A stretch of DNA of 59,182 nt from Streptomyces sp. NBC_01267 (GCF_036241575.1 NZ_CP108457.1:1-59182); one strand, 5' to 3'; shown: positions 1-7,837, counted from the first letter of the stretch. Program-made: numbers and translations. Notes: generated by a model not told the origin, from the letters alone.

Positions 1-480
1 ACCGCACCCGGCTTCGCCGGGAAGCCCCTTCCGCTTCGCTCCAGGGACAACAGCAGGGAAAGCAGGGCGCGTTGCGCCCTGCGGGCCGGGCTTCGCCCTG
101 CCTGGCGGCCTCCGCTCCGCTCCAGCCACCCAACTACGCGCCAGCAACAGGTGGGGGCGTTCGCGTGGCTCACCCACGGGGCTCACACCACAAGCAACAG
201 CAAGGGGGAGGGGTGGTGACGGGTCGTGGGGCGGGTGAAGCAGCGAACAGAAGTCGGAGAGAGCCTGGGGGCGGAACCGGGCGCGTGCTTCAAAGATAGC
301 AGCTAGATTAAGACTGGAATGGAGCTGCACCACCCCCGACCAGCAAAAAGGGTTGCAGAATACTTCGTATATGGAGTTGGACACGAATAGAGGAAAGCTG
401 CTCGCTTGATGAATGAGAGTTCAGCCAGTAAAGGCCGTGGAATGTGAATGGATACGTTCGCGAGTGATTAGCAGAACTGG
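1..480. repeat. Left telomere-proximal region (inverted terminal repeat, no gene)
   Basis: No convincing gene. The DNA is rich in short perfect hairpins with 3-nt loops: CCCGGC-TTC-GCCGGG near base 7, and a 9-bp-stem GCAGGGCGC-GTT-GCGCCCTGC at 62-82. This is the style of Streptomyces telomeres, whose 3' overhangs fold into small hairpins. Bases 167-227 match the reverse complement of 58870-58930 closely, and bases 106-127 match another right-end segment, so the ends form a diverged inverted terminal repeat. The outermost bases of the two ends differ, so either the telomeres are not identical or a few terminal bases are missing. Bases 300-480 are less GC-rich and show nothing recognisable. Confidence 0.75.
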
Positions 481-678
481 GATGGATGGCACTCGAACGC
501 GCGAATTCGTTGAGGCTGGCGATCCGGGTGCGACCGCGCCTGCTGCCGTCGGTGGTGGCCGCGTTCGGGGCTGAGGTCCCCGGCAGGGAGGAGCTTCCGC
601 GAAGGTCGTTGCCGGAGACCTCAGCCCACTCATATATGGCGAGATCAAGAAACTGCAGGTCAGAGAGTCGCAGATTGC

Positions 679-928
679 GAGATACGTACCGGCTGAGGGG
701 ACGTATCTCCGTCGATGTGTCTCGACTGAGGGGGCACATCGACGGCTCAATGTCACCTGTACGCGACATGAATCACTTCCGTATGTCAACTGGAGGCGAC
801 ATCGAGAGACGGATGTGTCCCGGGCGGGACCGCCCGGCGGCCAGGGGGGAGATCTGTCCCCCCTGGGGGGACACAACTCGTAAGGCATGTCGTGTTGAAG
901 CGACATCCATGTCAAGCCCAGGTGACAT
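679..928. repeat. Inverted-repeat array upstream of repL-like genes (candidate origin/operator)
   Basis: Four copies of ATGTC-N10-GACAT lie at 750-769, 783-802, 887-906 and 909-928. Two related 27-nt elements lie at 681-707 and 714-740 (within 9-bp arms 679-687/701-709 and 711-719/735-743). These two share a GRCTGAGGGG core, and their arms differ by compensating changes (ACGT with ACGT, versus GTG with CAC). Between the two sets sit a CCGGGCGG-GA-CCGCCCGG hairpin (820-837) and a C/G-run palindrome (841-873). The array ends 43 bp before the GTG at 972. Such regular spacing suggests binding sites for the replication protein, acting as an iteron-type origin, an autoregulatory operator or both. 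The reading frame through it is open but its translation looks random. Confidence 0.7.
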
Positions 929-971
929 ACTGCTTCGCGTCGCAGAGATCAACAGCTTGGAGAGCAGCCTC

Positions 972-1673
972 GTGTCGACAGAGCCGCAGCGCCGCCGAAG
1001 CCCCCGCGGGGCGCCGCAGCCCAAGCTGCCGCTGGGGGATCCGTCCGACGCCTGGAACCAGCCGCTACGGCCCGTCAAGGATCTGGACGACGTCGCCCGC
1101 TCCTACCCCGGCCGCAAGCTCACGCTGGACAGCGAGCGGAAGCCGCTGGAGTTCTACGGACCGCCGGATGAGCCGAACGCCTTCTCCATGGACAGCCTGG
1201 AGTTCTTCCTGGTCATCGCTCAGTTCTTCCGCGAGGCGCTGCCGCTGAGGCTGATCCTGTTGATGATCGCCTGCCAGAAGGCCGGCGGCCGCATCCCTCT
1301 GACTCAGGATGAGATGTCGATCGTCCTGGACGTTGCGCGCACCAAGGTGAACGAGGCGCTGCAGGAGGTCATGTCCCACGGGATCGTGTTCCGGGTGAAG
1401 CGCGGTGTCTACCAGTTCAACCCGCCGTACTCCTACCGGGTTGCCGAGTTCATCCCGGGCACAGAGACCACGGAGGCGCGGTACGTCCGTGTCGACCAGC
1501 ACGAGACGATCGCGAAGATCCGGTCTGACGAGGCGCTGCCCGACCTGGTGCGCTTCCCGTCGCTGGAGCGGATGCGCCAGGAGATTGAGCAGATGCGCGA
1601 GGACCGAGCGAAGATGCGTGCTGAGCGCCGCGCTGAGCGGGCGCAGCAGAAGGAGAAGGGGGCCGAACAGTGA
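972..1673 (+). CDS. RepL-like winged-helix protein, putative replication initiator
   Basis: The protein has 233 residues. Residues about 90-160 form a winged helix-turn-helix: a leucine-rich helix, a DNA-recognition segment around LDVARTKVNEALQEV, then a wing ending in GVYQFNP. That last motif resembles the G-Y-x-x-NP motif of RepL-type plasmid replication proteins. The C-terminus is a charged Arg/Glu/Lys helix. The frame is open back to 486, but GTG 972 is chosen because GGAG lies about 10 bp upstream and the inverted-repeat array would otherwise be coding. It overlaps the next gene, a paralog, by GTGA, so the two are translationally coupled. Replication initiation is an inference from fold, pairing and the array; a DNA-binding regulator is the alternative. 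Confidence 0.62.
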   Translation: MSTEPQRRRSPRGAPQPKLPLGDPSDAWNQPLRPVKDLDDVARSYPGRKLTLDSERKPLEFYGPPDEPNAFSMDSLEFFLVIAQFFREALPLRLILLMIACQKAGGRIPLTQDEMSIVLDVARTKVNEALQEVMSHGIVFRVKRGVYQFNPPYSYRVAEFIPGTETTEARYVRVDQHETIAKIRSDEALPDLVRFPSLERMRQEIEQMREDRAKMRAERRAERAQQKEKGAEQ

Positions 1674-2116
1674 GCGGTCTGCATTTCGCCGCAGTGAACG
1701 CGGAAGGGATCGTCGCCGATCTGGACCTGTTGCCCGCGGCTTACCGCGTGCTGCTGAAGATGCGTGCCCACAGCGAGCCGGGCGGGCGGATCGAGGTCGA
1801 CCAGGTCACCCTCGCGCAAATGCTCGGGCTGAGCCGGGCCGCGGTGAACGCGGCTCTGCGGGACCTGGACTTGGCGCAGCTGGTGAAGAAGCAGCGGGCC
1901 GGCGTCTACCAGCTCAACCCGATGCTGGCCGCCTACCTTGCCCCCGAGGACGCGGTCGCGGCGGTGAAGGCGATGCCGAAGGGCCAGCGCCTGAACTCGG
2001 CTGGGTTCGTGGAGCAGTACCGACAGGCCGTTACGGACTACCAGGACCAGCTCGCCGAGAAGCGTCGGCAGCGCGAGGACGTCAAGCGCCGCCAGAACCT
2101 CAAGGCCGTGTCCTGA
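1670..2116 (+). CDS. Second RepL-like winged-helix protein
   Basis: The protein has 148 residues and is paralogous to the upstream gene: a helix LLPAAYRVLLKM, a Gly-Gly-Arg-Ile turn, a recognition helix around MLGLSRAAVNAALRDL, and a wing ending GVYQLNPMLAAYL. The wing and NP motif are closer to classical RepL/MarR-like folds than in the first copy. The C-terminal third is a basic, Gln-rich helix. The GTG start overlaps the upstream stop and has a strong AAGGAGAAGG ribosome site inside the upstream gene. A hairpin terminator follows 18 bp after the stop, so the two genes form a closed operon. The pair probably acts together at the upstream repeats; which one initiates replication cannot be told from sequence. 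Confidence 0.65.
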   Translation: MSGLHFAAVNAEGIVADLDLLPAAYRVLLKMRAHSEPGGRIEVDQVTLAQMLGLSRAAVNAALRDLDLAQLVKKQRAGVYQLNPMLAAYLAPEDAVAAVKAMPKGQRLNSAGFVEQYRQAVTDYQDQLAEKRRQREDVKRRQNLKAVS

Positions 2117-2134
2117 CCCACTGCTCACCCCGGC

Positions 2135-2160
2135 GGCGCTGCACTCATTGGTGCAGCGCC
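2135..2160 (+). terminator. Terminator after the repL-like pair
   Basis: A perfect 10-bp stem GGCGCTGCAC/GTGCAGCGCC with a 6-nt loop starts 19 bp after the stop. No T-run follows, as is usual in actinobacteria. The rest of the gap to 2404 shows no gene. Confidence 0.7.
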
Positions 2161-2404
2161 GTTCGTGTTCCTGGTGTCGAGGCTGACACCGAAGGTCCCT
2201 GTCTGGGTGGACAAAGATCCACCGGTGCGGGGCCAAACAGCCTGTCGCCTGCCTCGTTCGGCGCTACGTCCTCTCGGCAGGGGCGTGGCGCCGCTTTCGT
2301 GCATGGGTCGTGAGTGTCAGATCCGGACGCACGGTTCCCGCTGGCGGGAAACGCCCAGGTCAGAAGCAGTGCGAAAAGAATCATGAGCGGCCCTCTTGTG
2401 CCGT

Positions 2405-2452
2405 CTCCCCTGTATGGACTTCAATACATGTATTGAAGTCCATACAGGGGAG
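2405..2452. promoter_or_regulatory. 48-bp perfect palindrome overlapping a ribosome binding site
   Basis: Bases 2405-2452 are a perfect, loop-free palindrome with 24-bp arms centred at 2428/2429; the core is TTCAATACATGTATTGAA. The right arm ends in GGGGAG, which forms the ribosome binding site for the gene at 2462. It could be an operator for a dimeric regulator, an mRNA hairpin hiding the ribosome site, or both. Confidence 0.75.
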
Positions 2453-2461
2453 GAACCCACC

Positions 2462-2944
2462 GTGTTAGTCACCCTCGTCACCGCCGCCCTCGCCATCGTC
2501 GGCACCCTGCTCGGCTCGATCGTCAGCGGCCGCTTCCAGGAGCGCGCCGCCGAACGGACCGTCCGCGTGAGCCACGGCGAGGCGATCCGCCGCGACCGCC
2601 TGGAGGCCGTCACCGCCCTCGCCTGCGCCGCCAGCGACCACCGCACGGCGATGTGGGTGCGCGGTGACGCTGTCCTCAAGGGCGACGGGCCCGAGCGGAT
2701 CCAGACCCTTCGCAGCGCGAGCCACATGACCCGGTCCGCCGTCACCCGCCCGATGGTCGCTCTCCGGGTGCTCATCGAGGACCCGGCGGTGCGCGCCGCG
2801 GCCGACGAGATGATCACGCTGACGTACGCGCTGCGCGACGCCTACGCCACCACCGAGGACCTCACCGCCGCCCGCGAGGCCGCGAAGGTCGCCCACGACT
2901 CCTTCGTCGACGTCGCCGCCGGCTACCTCAGCCGCACCGCCTGA
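2462..2944 (+). CDS. Membrane-anchored protein of unknown function
   Basis: The protein has 160 residues. The first 20 residues (VLVTLVTAALAIVGTLLGSI) form one transmembrane anchor, and a cytoplasmic, Arg/Ala-rich helical domain follows. GTG 2462 is preceded by GGGGAGG, part of the large palindrome. Codon 2 is TTA, the rarest codon in GC-rich Streptomyces and read only by the bldA tRNA, so translation may be tied to development. It opens a run of four small rightward genes ending at 3957. I do not recognise the family; the layout (N-terminal anchor, helical tail) recurs in Streptomyces plasmids. Confidence 0.75.
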   Translation: MLVTLVTAALAIVGTLLGSIVSGRFQERAAERTVRVSHGEAIRRDRLEAVTALACAASDHRTAMWVRGDAVLKGDGPERIQTLRSASHMTRSAVTRPMVALRVLIEDPAVRAAADEMITLTYALRDAYATTEDLTAAREAAKVAHDSFVDVAAGYLSRTA

Positions 2945-2972
2945 GCCCTTCCAGCCGAGAGAGAGGCCCGTC

Positions 2973-3320
2973 ATGGAGCGCACGTCCACGGAGATCGTGA
3001 AGGCCGCCGACATCACCGCCATCGAGACCAGCGCCGACCGGGGCGCCGTCGACAGCGAGCTCGCGTACCTGGCCCCGGCGGCCGCCGCCGCGCTGGGGCT
3101 GCTCGCCGACGCCATCAAGCGGGGCACCGCCGACCGCGACACCGTCGTCCAGGCGCTGAAGGAGGCGGCCGTTCACGAGCGCTTCGCCGACGTCCTGGCG
3201 GCCGCGTCCGAGGACGTCATGGACGAGACCGAGGACCCGTTCGACTTCGACGCCCGCCTGGACGCCGACAACCTCTCGGGCGCGGCCTCCCAGGTCCGCG
3301 ACCTCTTCCGCTGGCTGTAG
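2973..3320 (+). CDS. Hypothetical helical protein
   Basis: The protein has 115 residues, is acidic and alpha-helical, and has no recognisable domain, signal peptide or cysteine. An alanine-rich helix (about residues 33-45) is followed by a charged region and the acidic stretch MDETEDPFDFDARLD near residue 88. ATG 2973 has a GAGAGAGG ribosome site and lies 28 bp after the previous gene, in the same probable operon. Function unknown. Confidence 0.65.
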   Translation: MERTSTEIVKAADITAIETSADRGAVDSELAYLAPAAAAALGLLADAIKRGTADRDTVVQALKEAAVHERFADVLAAASEDVMDETEDPFDFDARLDADNLSGAASQVRDLFRWL

Positions 3321-3348
3321 GCCCCGCCCGACCCACGAGGGAGACACC

Positions 3349-3537
3349 GTGTTCACCGGAACCGCCGAAGAACTCCGCGCCCGCCAGGCGCAGGCCCGCG
3401 AGCTCGCGGAGCAGGCCGCCGCACTGCTGGACCAGATCGACGCCCTGGGCCTGGGCGCGGGCGGCGGGCAGCTGCACACCCCCGGCGGCATCATCCGTAT
3501 CCGGCCCGGCCAGGGCTGGACCGTCGCCGACCGCTGA
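3349..3537 (+). CDS. Small hypothetical protein
   Basis: The protein has 62 residues. Residues 5-30 form an amphipathic, possibly coiled-coil helix rich in Ala, Glu and Gln. The Gly-rich C-terminal half (GGGQLHTPGGIIRIRPGQGW) looks like a beta hairpin. The GTG start has GAGGG upstream, and the gene sits 28 bp from each neighbour in the small-gene operon. Function unknown. Confidence 0.6.
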   Translation: MFTGTAEELRARQAQARELAEQAAALLDQIDALGLGAGGGQLHTPGGIIRIRPGQGWTVADR

Positions 3538-3564
3538 CCGATCCACCCAAGGAAGGAGACCGCG

Positions 3565-3957
3565 GTGACCGACCCCGCGTCTGACACCCACCGCCAGGAG
3601 CAGCTCCTGGTCCCGCTCGCCGCCGAGGACGTCGCCGTGCTCGGCAGCGACGGCGAGCAGCTGGCCGCGCTGCTCGCCACCTCGCTGCACGGTCTGGCGC
3701 TGCTGCGCACGGGCCGCGCGAGCGCCGCCGAACTCGCGGCCGTCATCGAGGGCACCACCGGGCTGCTGGAGCGGCTGGAGGCTGTGCGGGACGCCGCCGT
3801 ACGCCAGGACGCGGCCCGGGACGTCTCCATCTCTCATAGCGACCTCGCGGCCGCCATGCACCTGAAGAGCCGGGCCACCGCCCAGACCCGGCGCCGCACG
3901 CTGCTGCAGACGACGCCGGGCGAGCTGGAGCGGTGGGCCACCGGCACCACCGGCTGA
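3565..3957 (+). CDS. Hypothetical helical protein
   Basis: The protein has 130 residues, mostly helical. Leucine-rich segments span about residues 15-75 and a basic C-terminal third contains RRRT. A strong GGAAGGAGACC ribosome site precedes the GTG start. It is the last gene of the 2462-3957 operon; a large hairpin follows 9 bp after the stop. No family recognised. Confidence 0.62.
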   Translation: MTDPASDTHRQEQLLVPLAAEDVAVLGSDGEQLAALLATSLHGLALLRTGRASAAELAAVIEGTTGLLERLEAVRDAAVRQDAARDVSISHSDLAAAMHLKSRATAQTRRRTLLQTTPGELERWATGTTG

Positions 3958-3966
3958 CCGGATGCA

Positions 3967-4012
3967 GCGGCCCCTTGCAGCAGACGAACGACCGTTTGCT
4001 GCAAGGGGCCGC
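3967..4012 (+). terminator. Large stem-loop terminator
   Basis: A 16-bp perfect stem (3967-3982/3997-4012, core GGCCCCTTGCAGC) with a 14-nt loop follows the small-gene operon directly. Confidence 0.75.
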
Positions 4013-4157
4013 TACCCGTGCAGCACCCGTGTCCCGCCCGGGGCCGGCCTCGAAATGTCATCGCTCTCCGGCAGCACAGAACACCACCACCCACCCACCG
4101 AGCAGCACCCCACGACCCCCGAGCAGCACCAAGTGCTACCCGGGGCAGCACACACAG

Positions 4158-4190
4158 CAGCGCCCCGGACCTTCGCGGTCCGGGGCGCTG
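4158..4190. terminator. Bidirectional terminator between convergent genes
   Basis: A 14-bp stem CAGCGCCCCGGACC/GGTCCGGGGCGCTG with a TTCGC loop, followed by TTT on the plus strand. It sits between the rightward operon and the leftward toxin gene. The 4013-4157 stretch before it holds no gene, only repeats of GAGCAGCACC type. Confidence 0.8.
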
Positions 4191-4210
4191 TTTGGGTACT
4201 CGGGAGGCCC

Positions 4211-4468
4211 CTACGCCTCAACGTACGACACGATCGTGATCGTCCGCAGGGCCGTCACGTAGAAGATCACGCGGACTCCGTCGATCTCGTCCGCGTAGTC
4301 GCGCAGCAGAGTGCCGGGCACCTCGGTGCCCAGCTCCGGGTTAACGCTGATCGCGACGATCGCTCGGTCCAATCGGTGCGTCTCGCCCGCGGTGAGCTTG
4401 GACAGCTGGGTGAGCGCTGGCTCCACCACGATGACCTGCGAGCGCCGTGGCCCGTGCTCAGGCGACAC
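4211..4468 (-). CDS. RelE/ParE-like toxin of a toxin-antitoxin pair
   Basis: The protein has 85 residues. The core VIVVEPALTQLSKL, a middle helix (RLDRAIVAISVNPELG) and the C-terminal strand pattern RVIFYVTALRTITIVSYVEA fit the small RelE/ParE fold, an mRNA interferase or gyrase inhibitor. The GTG at 4468 overlaps the stop of the antitoxin gene, the expected coupling; a longer frame upstream has random-looking translation. It would be inhibited by the protein encoded just upstream and would select against plasmid loss. RelE versus ParE activity cannot be decided from sequence. Confidence 0.68.
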   Translation of the reverse strand: MSPEHGPRRSQVIVVEPALTQLSKLTAGETHRLDRAIVAISVNPELGTEVPGTLLRDYADEIDGVRVIFYVTALRTITIVSYVEA

Positions 4469-4688
4469 GGGGCTGCTCGTCAGCAAGACGGGCGAGATGC
4501 GCGTCGCGGGCGGTCTCCCACGGCACCCCGGTCTCCGGGGACGGGTAGCCGTTCGCGGCGATGTCCTCCAGCACCGAGGCGAGGATGTCGACCTTCGCGC
4601 GCTGGTCGGCCGCGTACGCGCGGACCGATTCGGCGGCGTGCTCATCGAGGGGCTGGCGTTCGGGCGCGGTGGCCGGCTGCTGGCTCAT
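4458..4688 (-). CDS. Antitoxin partner of the RelE/ParE-like toxin
   Basis: The protein has 76 residues: a polar, Pro/Gln-rich N-terminus and a helical middle (AAESVRAYAADQRAKVDILASVL). The C-terminal region should wrap the toxin; it contains YPSPETGVPWETARDAHLARL. ATG 4688 is preceded by AGGAG at 7 bp. The stop overlaps the toxin start. Size, order and overlap support the antitoxin role, but no DNA-binding family is recognised with certainty. Confidence 0.6.
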   Translation of the reverse strand: MSQQPATAPERQPLDEHAAESVRAYAADQRAKVDILASVLEDIAANGYPSPETGVPWETARDAHLARLADEQPRVA

Positions 4689-4828
4689 CCGGGGCTCCTG
4701 GGCTTCTCTCTGGGGTGTGCCACCACGGTATCGCCGGAGCGGGGCGCGGGAGCCGGTATGGACCAACCGGCTCGTGCTCGCCGGAAAAGGGCCTCAAGAG
4801 CCGGTGCGAACAGTCCGCGCGACACGAC

Positions 4829-5224
4829 TTACAGACCCCGATAATGGCATTCATCGAGTCCATTATTGATATTCACACACATGCTGACGCCAGTGGGTTT
4901 TTTGTCGAAGAAGTTGTCCTTGCAGCCGTCGTTGTGGGCCGGAGCGTTTGCCCTGTATTCGGTCCCGTTGGCCCCTCCACTGAAATACCAAACGGCATAC
5001 ATAGATTGACCGTCGGACAGATCATCGCATGTCCAACCATGGTTGGTCGAATATTTGTACCCTGCATGGCCGCTAGTTTCCCACCCGGCGGGAGGATACG
5101 CATAGACGGTGTCTGCCGCCTGTGCGGGGCCAGAGGCGAGAGCTAACCCGGACGCTGCAAACGCCACTGCAGTCAGCATTTTTGCCACCCTGCGGCCAGC
5201 ACGGTTTGCCCGCTGAGAAAACAT
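4829..5224 (-). CDS. Small secreted protein with four cysteines
   Basis: The protein has 131 residues. It starts with a typical Sec signal peptide: basic RANRAGRRVAK, a hydrophobic core LTAVAFAASGLALAS and the cleavage site AQA-AD near residue 36. The mature part of about 95 residues is rich in Tyr, Trp, Gly and Asn and has four cysteines, probably two disulphides. ATG 5224 has GAGGAG at 7 bp. Base composition is clearly less GC-rich than the neighbours, suggesting recent acquisition. A secreted inhibitor, bacteriocin-like protein or cell-surface protein are all possible; no family is recognised. Confidence 0.75.
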   Translation of the reverse strand: MFSQRANRAGRRVAKMLTAVAFAASGLALASGPAQAADTVYAYPPAGWETSGHAGYKYSTNHGWTCDDLSDGQSMYAVWYFSGGANGTEYRANAPAHNDGCKDNFFDKKPTGVSMCVNINNGLDECHYRGL

Positions 5225-5672
5225 GCAATTCTCCTCGTTCGTCAAAGCTGATGCATGCGACCGCCATTCCGTCATGGCGACGCTTTCGGGATTCCATACT
5301 GGGTCCGGAAGACCCTTCGGTCAAGGAGTCTGCTGCATCTACGTGGTCTTGACAATGATTTGCGATCACCTCAACATCCCGAGCCATAGGGCGATTTCAA
5401 AGTCGAGTTGATCTAGCAGGTGTGCTGGTCACGATGGTGTGATGAAGTCCCGTGGATGCGGGTGACCTTGCTAAGCCGCTGCGCCAGGAGACGCCTCCAA
5501 GGTCCGTTCCGCCGAGCACGCCACGCCAGCATTGAGCGGTCACTGGATCTCCGAGGGATTAACTGACCAGCACCGATCCAAGATCATAAGGTTTTTCAAT
5601 CGCTCTGGCCTCCGTCCAGCAATGCAGCTCGGCGGGCCGGTCACACAGGCCTACAGCACGCTCGAATTCGCG
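5225..5672. other. Gene-poor, lower-GC stretch
   Basis: No convincing gene. It contains a TTGACA hexamer on the plus strand at about 5348 and remnants of a coding-like texture, but no recognisable translation. It separates the secreted-protein gene from the broken tpg. Confidence 0.5.
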
Positions 5673-5675
5673 CTG

Positions 5676-5955
5676 CTAAAACCGTATTTCGAGCCACTTC
5701 ACGTCTGTGAAGTTCACCTCCAGGCCCCGGGGGCGCCGCCGCCTGACGGAAATAGGCGTCCGCGATGGCCTCCGCGACCGCGTCATGTAGCTTGCTATCC
5801 GTCGCATCGTCCTCCTCTGCGGTGAGGATGGCAGCCGCGTGGGACGGGCTGACGGCCACACTGGTGTCCCGAACCTGACCCGCGCGTGAGGTGCCTTCCG
5901 GGCCGAAGCCGAAGTAGGCCTGGCAGGAGATGACCAGCCCGTCCGAATCAGTCAT
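5676..5955 (-). pseudogene. Frameshifted C-terminal half of a second tpg (terminal protein)
   Basis: Reading left from ATG 5955, SDGLVISCQAYFGF and a later IADAYFR match the intact Tpg encoded at 7838-8398 (SDGIVISTRARFGF, IGEHYFR). The frame then changes, and the end of the gene continues in another frame as GLEVNFTDVKWLEIRF, against LLVEFTDVEQIEIDL in Tpg. The N-terminal half, with the HTH-like region, is missing; the upstream translation is unrelated. This is a degraded paralog of the terminal protein, probably left by exchange or recombination near a telomere. Confidence 0.8.
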
Positions 5956-6395
5956 GTGATCATCAGGCCCGACCGGGCCTGTGGACAGAGGCCGGCGCCC
6001 GGCGGGCCGCACGGCGCTCGTCGGGGCGGGATGCGCTGGAAGTGCTGGGTGCGGGCCGTAACCGCTGGAACCGGTTTCCCCTACACCGAGCAGCTGCTGT
6101 CCCGCAGCCTCGAGGGTTGGGCGTCGGCCGCCCTCGGCTGGAGGCTGGCCCCCGCAGCGCAGCCCCGTTGTTCGACGTCGATGGCCGTCGGGTACTGGCC
6201 GGTCATCGGCAAATGTCTCCCCATTCACTGGGCCGCCTTCCTGGGCGGCCGCCTGACCGGTCATTTTCGGCTTCCGTTGGCTGGATGAACGCCACTCTGC
6301 GCCGAGTTGGCACGATTCCTCGGCAGAGTGAGGGCCACTCGGGCAGCATACGCAGCGAACGTGTCTGACTACTTTATGCAATTAGAGGGGGGCCG
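5956..6395. other. Intergenic stretch before the coiled-coil gene
   Basis: No gene is supported. It contains GC-rich inverted segments (for example around 6230-6260) and the ribosome site GAGGGGGG for the gene at 6396. Confidence 0.4.
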
Positions 6396-7727
6396 ATGGC
6401 TCGGGGTACCGATACGGACTTCGCCACAACGCTGGGGATGTTGCACACCGCCGTCACGAACGCGGGCAACGATCTGCGGGACGCACTCGGTAAGAGCGTC
6501 GAGAAGCTGGAGACGAGCGGGCAGGCCGCCCAGCAGGACACGACCCGGGCCGTGGTCGACGAACTCGGACGGATGCGCGCCAATCTCCGGGAGACGCGGG
6601 ACCGGTTGTCTGCCGGTGGGGAGATGCTGAACGCGGAGGTGCGCCAGGCCGTCACCGAGCTGCGGACCGAGATGCGCGACGTACGGACAGCCGTCGAAGG
6701 CATCGCCCCTGCGCCTGTGACCCCGGAGACCCACACACCCTCGTACCAGCCGGTCGCCCGCAATGCAGCCGGCCCTGAGGCATCTGGCTTCTTCGGCACC
6801 TCACCGGAGCCGTCCCCGGTGGCAACAGCCTCCGAGCACAGCGAACCTCCGGCAGCACCTAGCCTCTCTGTCACGATCCCGGCGCAGCGCGACAGCAGCG
6901 ACACGGAGCCCCCGGGCGCCTTGCCGGCGGTGGAGCTGATCAAGCAGGCCGTTCGTGACGTCCTCGCCGAAGAGCTTGCCCCGCTGTCCGCCCTCCTGAC
7001 AGAGCAGGCAGCCAGGCCCGGCGACGGACTCACCGTCGTACGAGACGACGTACGGGCATACCTGGGTGAGACGGTCAGGGAACTACGCGAGCAGCTGGAC
7101 GCGGCCCGGCAAGAGGCCCGCGCCGAGCTCGCCGCGCTCAGGGAAGAGTCCGCCTCACTGCGAGACGGACTGGAGCAACTGCGTCCTCAGCCCGACGATG
7201 GGGAGCCCGCGGCCGCCGAGGTGAACGCGGAGCACAGCGAACTCCTCAAACAGGCCGCCCGGGTCTCCTCCATCGACCTGCTCTGCCACCGCGACGTGTG
7301 GGAGTTCATTACCGTTCAGGCCGGACGGCATCCACACTTCCGTGTACCCCCGCAGGTCACCGACGAAGGCCACGAACGGATCCGGGCCGCCCTTTCCGGA
7401 CGCTCCCTGATCGCCATGCTGATCAGCCTGCACGCCGTCGGACACACAGCCAAGAAAGGCGACGGCGACCGAGAACTGGCCGCCACCCTGTACGAGCGGA
7501 TCCAGGCCAGCCTGGCCCGTCTCACCCCGCAGGGGCAGCCGGTCACCATCACCCTGGACGACCGCTCCGTCGCCTCCGACGACGTCCCTCCTTCCGATGA
7601 CACAACCCCTGGCGATACCCCGGAGCCGATCACCAGCCTCCCCGCCACTGCCACCGACGGCAGTCACGAAGACGAACTCCAGCAGGGCCCCTCCGGGAAG
7701 GGCGCCGACGCCGGCCGGACCCCCTGA
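6396..7727 (+). CDS. Coiled-coil plasmid protein of unknown function
   Basis: The protein has 443 residues. Residues about 1-110 and 205-265 are heptad-rich coiled coil, separated by a Pro/Ser/Thr-rich linker (110-190). A compact domain follows at about 280-385, containing LLCHRDVWEFITVQAG and IAMLISLHAVGHTAK. The C-terminus is an acidic, Pro-rich tail. ATG 6396 follows GAGGGGGG. There is no signal peptide or membrane segment. It stands alone between the tpg remnant and the convergent tpg operon, with a strong shared terminator. A structural or DNA-organising role is possible but not shown. Confidence 0.75.
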   Translation: MARGTDTDFATTLGMLHTAVTNAGNDLRDALGKSVEKLETSGQAAQQDTTRAVVDELGRMRANLRETRDRLSAGGEMLNAEVRQAVTELRTEMRDVRTAVEGIAPAPVTPETHTPSYQPVARNAAGPEASGFFGTSPEPSPVATASEHSEPPAAPSLSVTIPAQRDSSDTEPPGALPAVELIKQAVRDVLAEELAPLSALLTEQAARPGDGLTVVRDDVRAYLGETVRELREQLDAARQEARAELAALREESASLRDGLEQLRPQPDDGEPAAAEVNAEHSELLKQAARVSSIDLLCHRDVWEFITVQAGRHPHFRVPPQVTDEGHERIRAALSGRSLIAMLISLHAVGHTAKKGDGDRELAATLYERIQASLARLTPQGQPVTITLDDRSVASDDVPPSDDTTPGDTPEPITSLPATATDGSHEDELQQGPSGKGADAGRTP

Positions 7728-7738
7728 TCAGCGGTACG

Positions 7739-7775
7739 CACTGCGGCTGCCCACAGATCGTGGGCAGCCGCAGTG
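7739..7775. terminator. Bidirectional terminator
   Basis: A perfect 16-bp stem (7739-7754/7760-7775, core CACTGCGGCTGCCCAC) with an AGATC loop lies between the convergent coiled-coil gene and tpg. Confidence 0.85.
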
Positions 7776-7837
7776 TGGCGCCGGTGGCGGGGGCTCCCAC
7801 CCCAGCGTCGGTGGTCGAGGATCCGGGTGTAGCCGGG

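Noticed and set aside
486..971. Open frame through the inverted-repeat array as an N-terminal extension of the first RepL-like protein
   Set aside because: Its translation is low-complexity Arg/Ser/Pro without pattern, GTG 972 has a ribosome site, and the array is better explained as DNA sites.
3962..5146. Long plus-strand open frame across the toxin-antitoxin and secreted-protein genes
   Set aside because: It runs antisense over genes with signal peptide, ribosome sites and coupling; its translation has no protein-like pattern and crosses two strong terminators.
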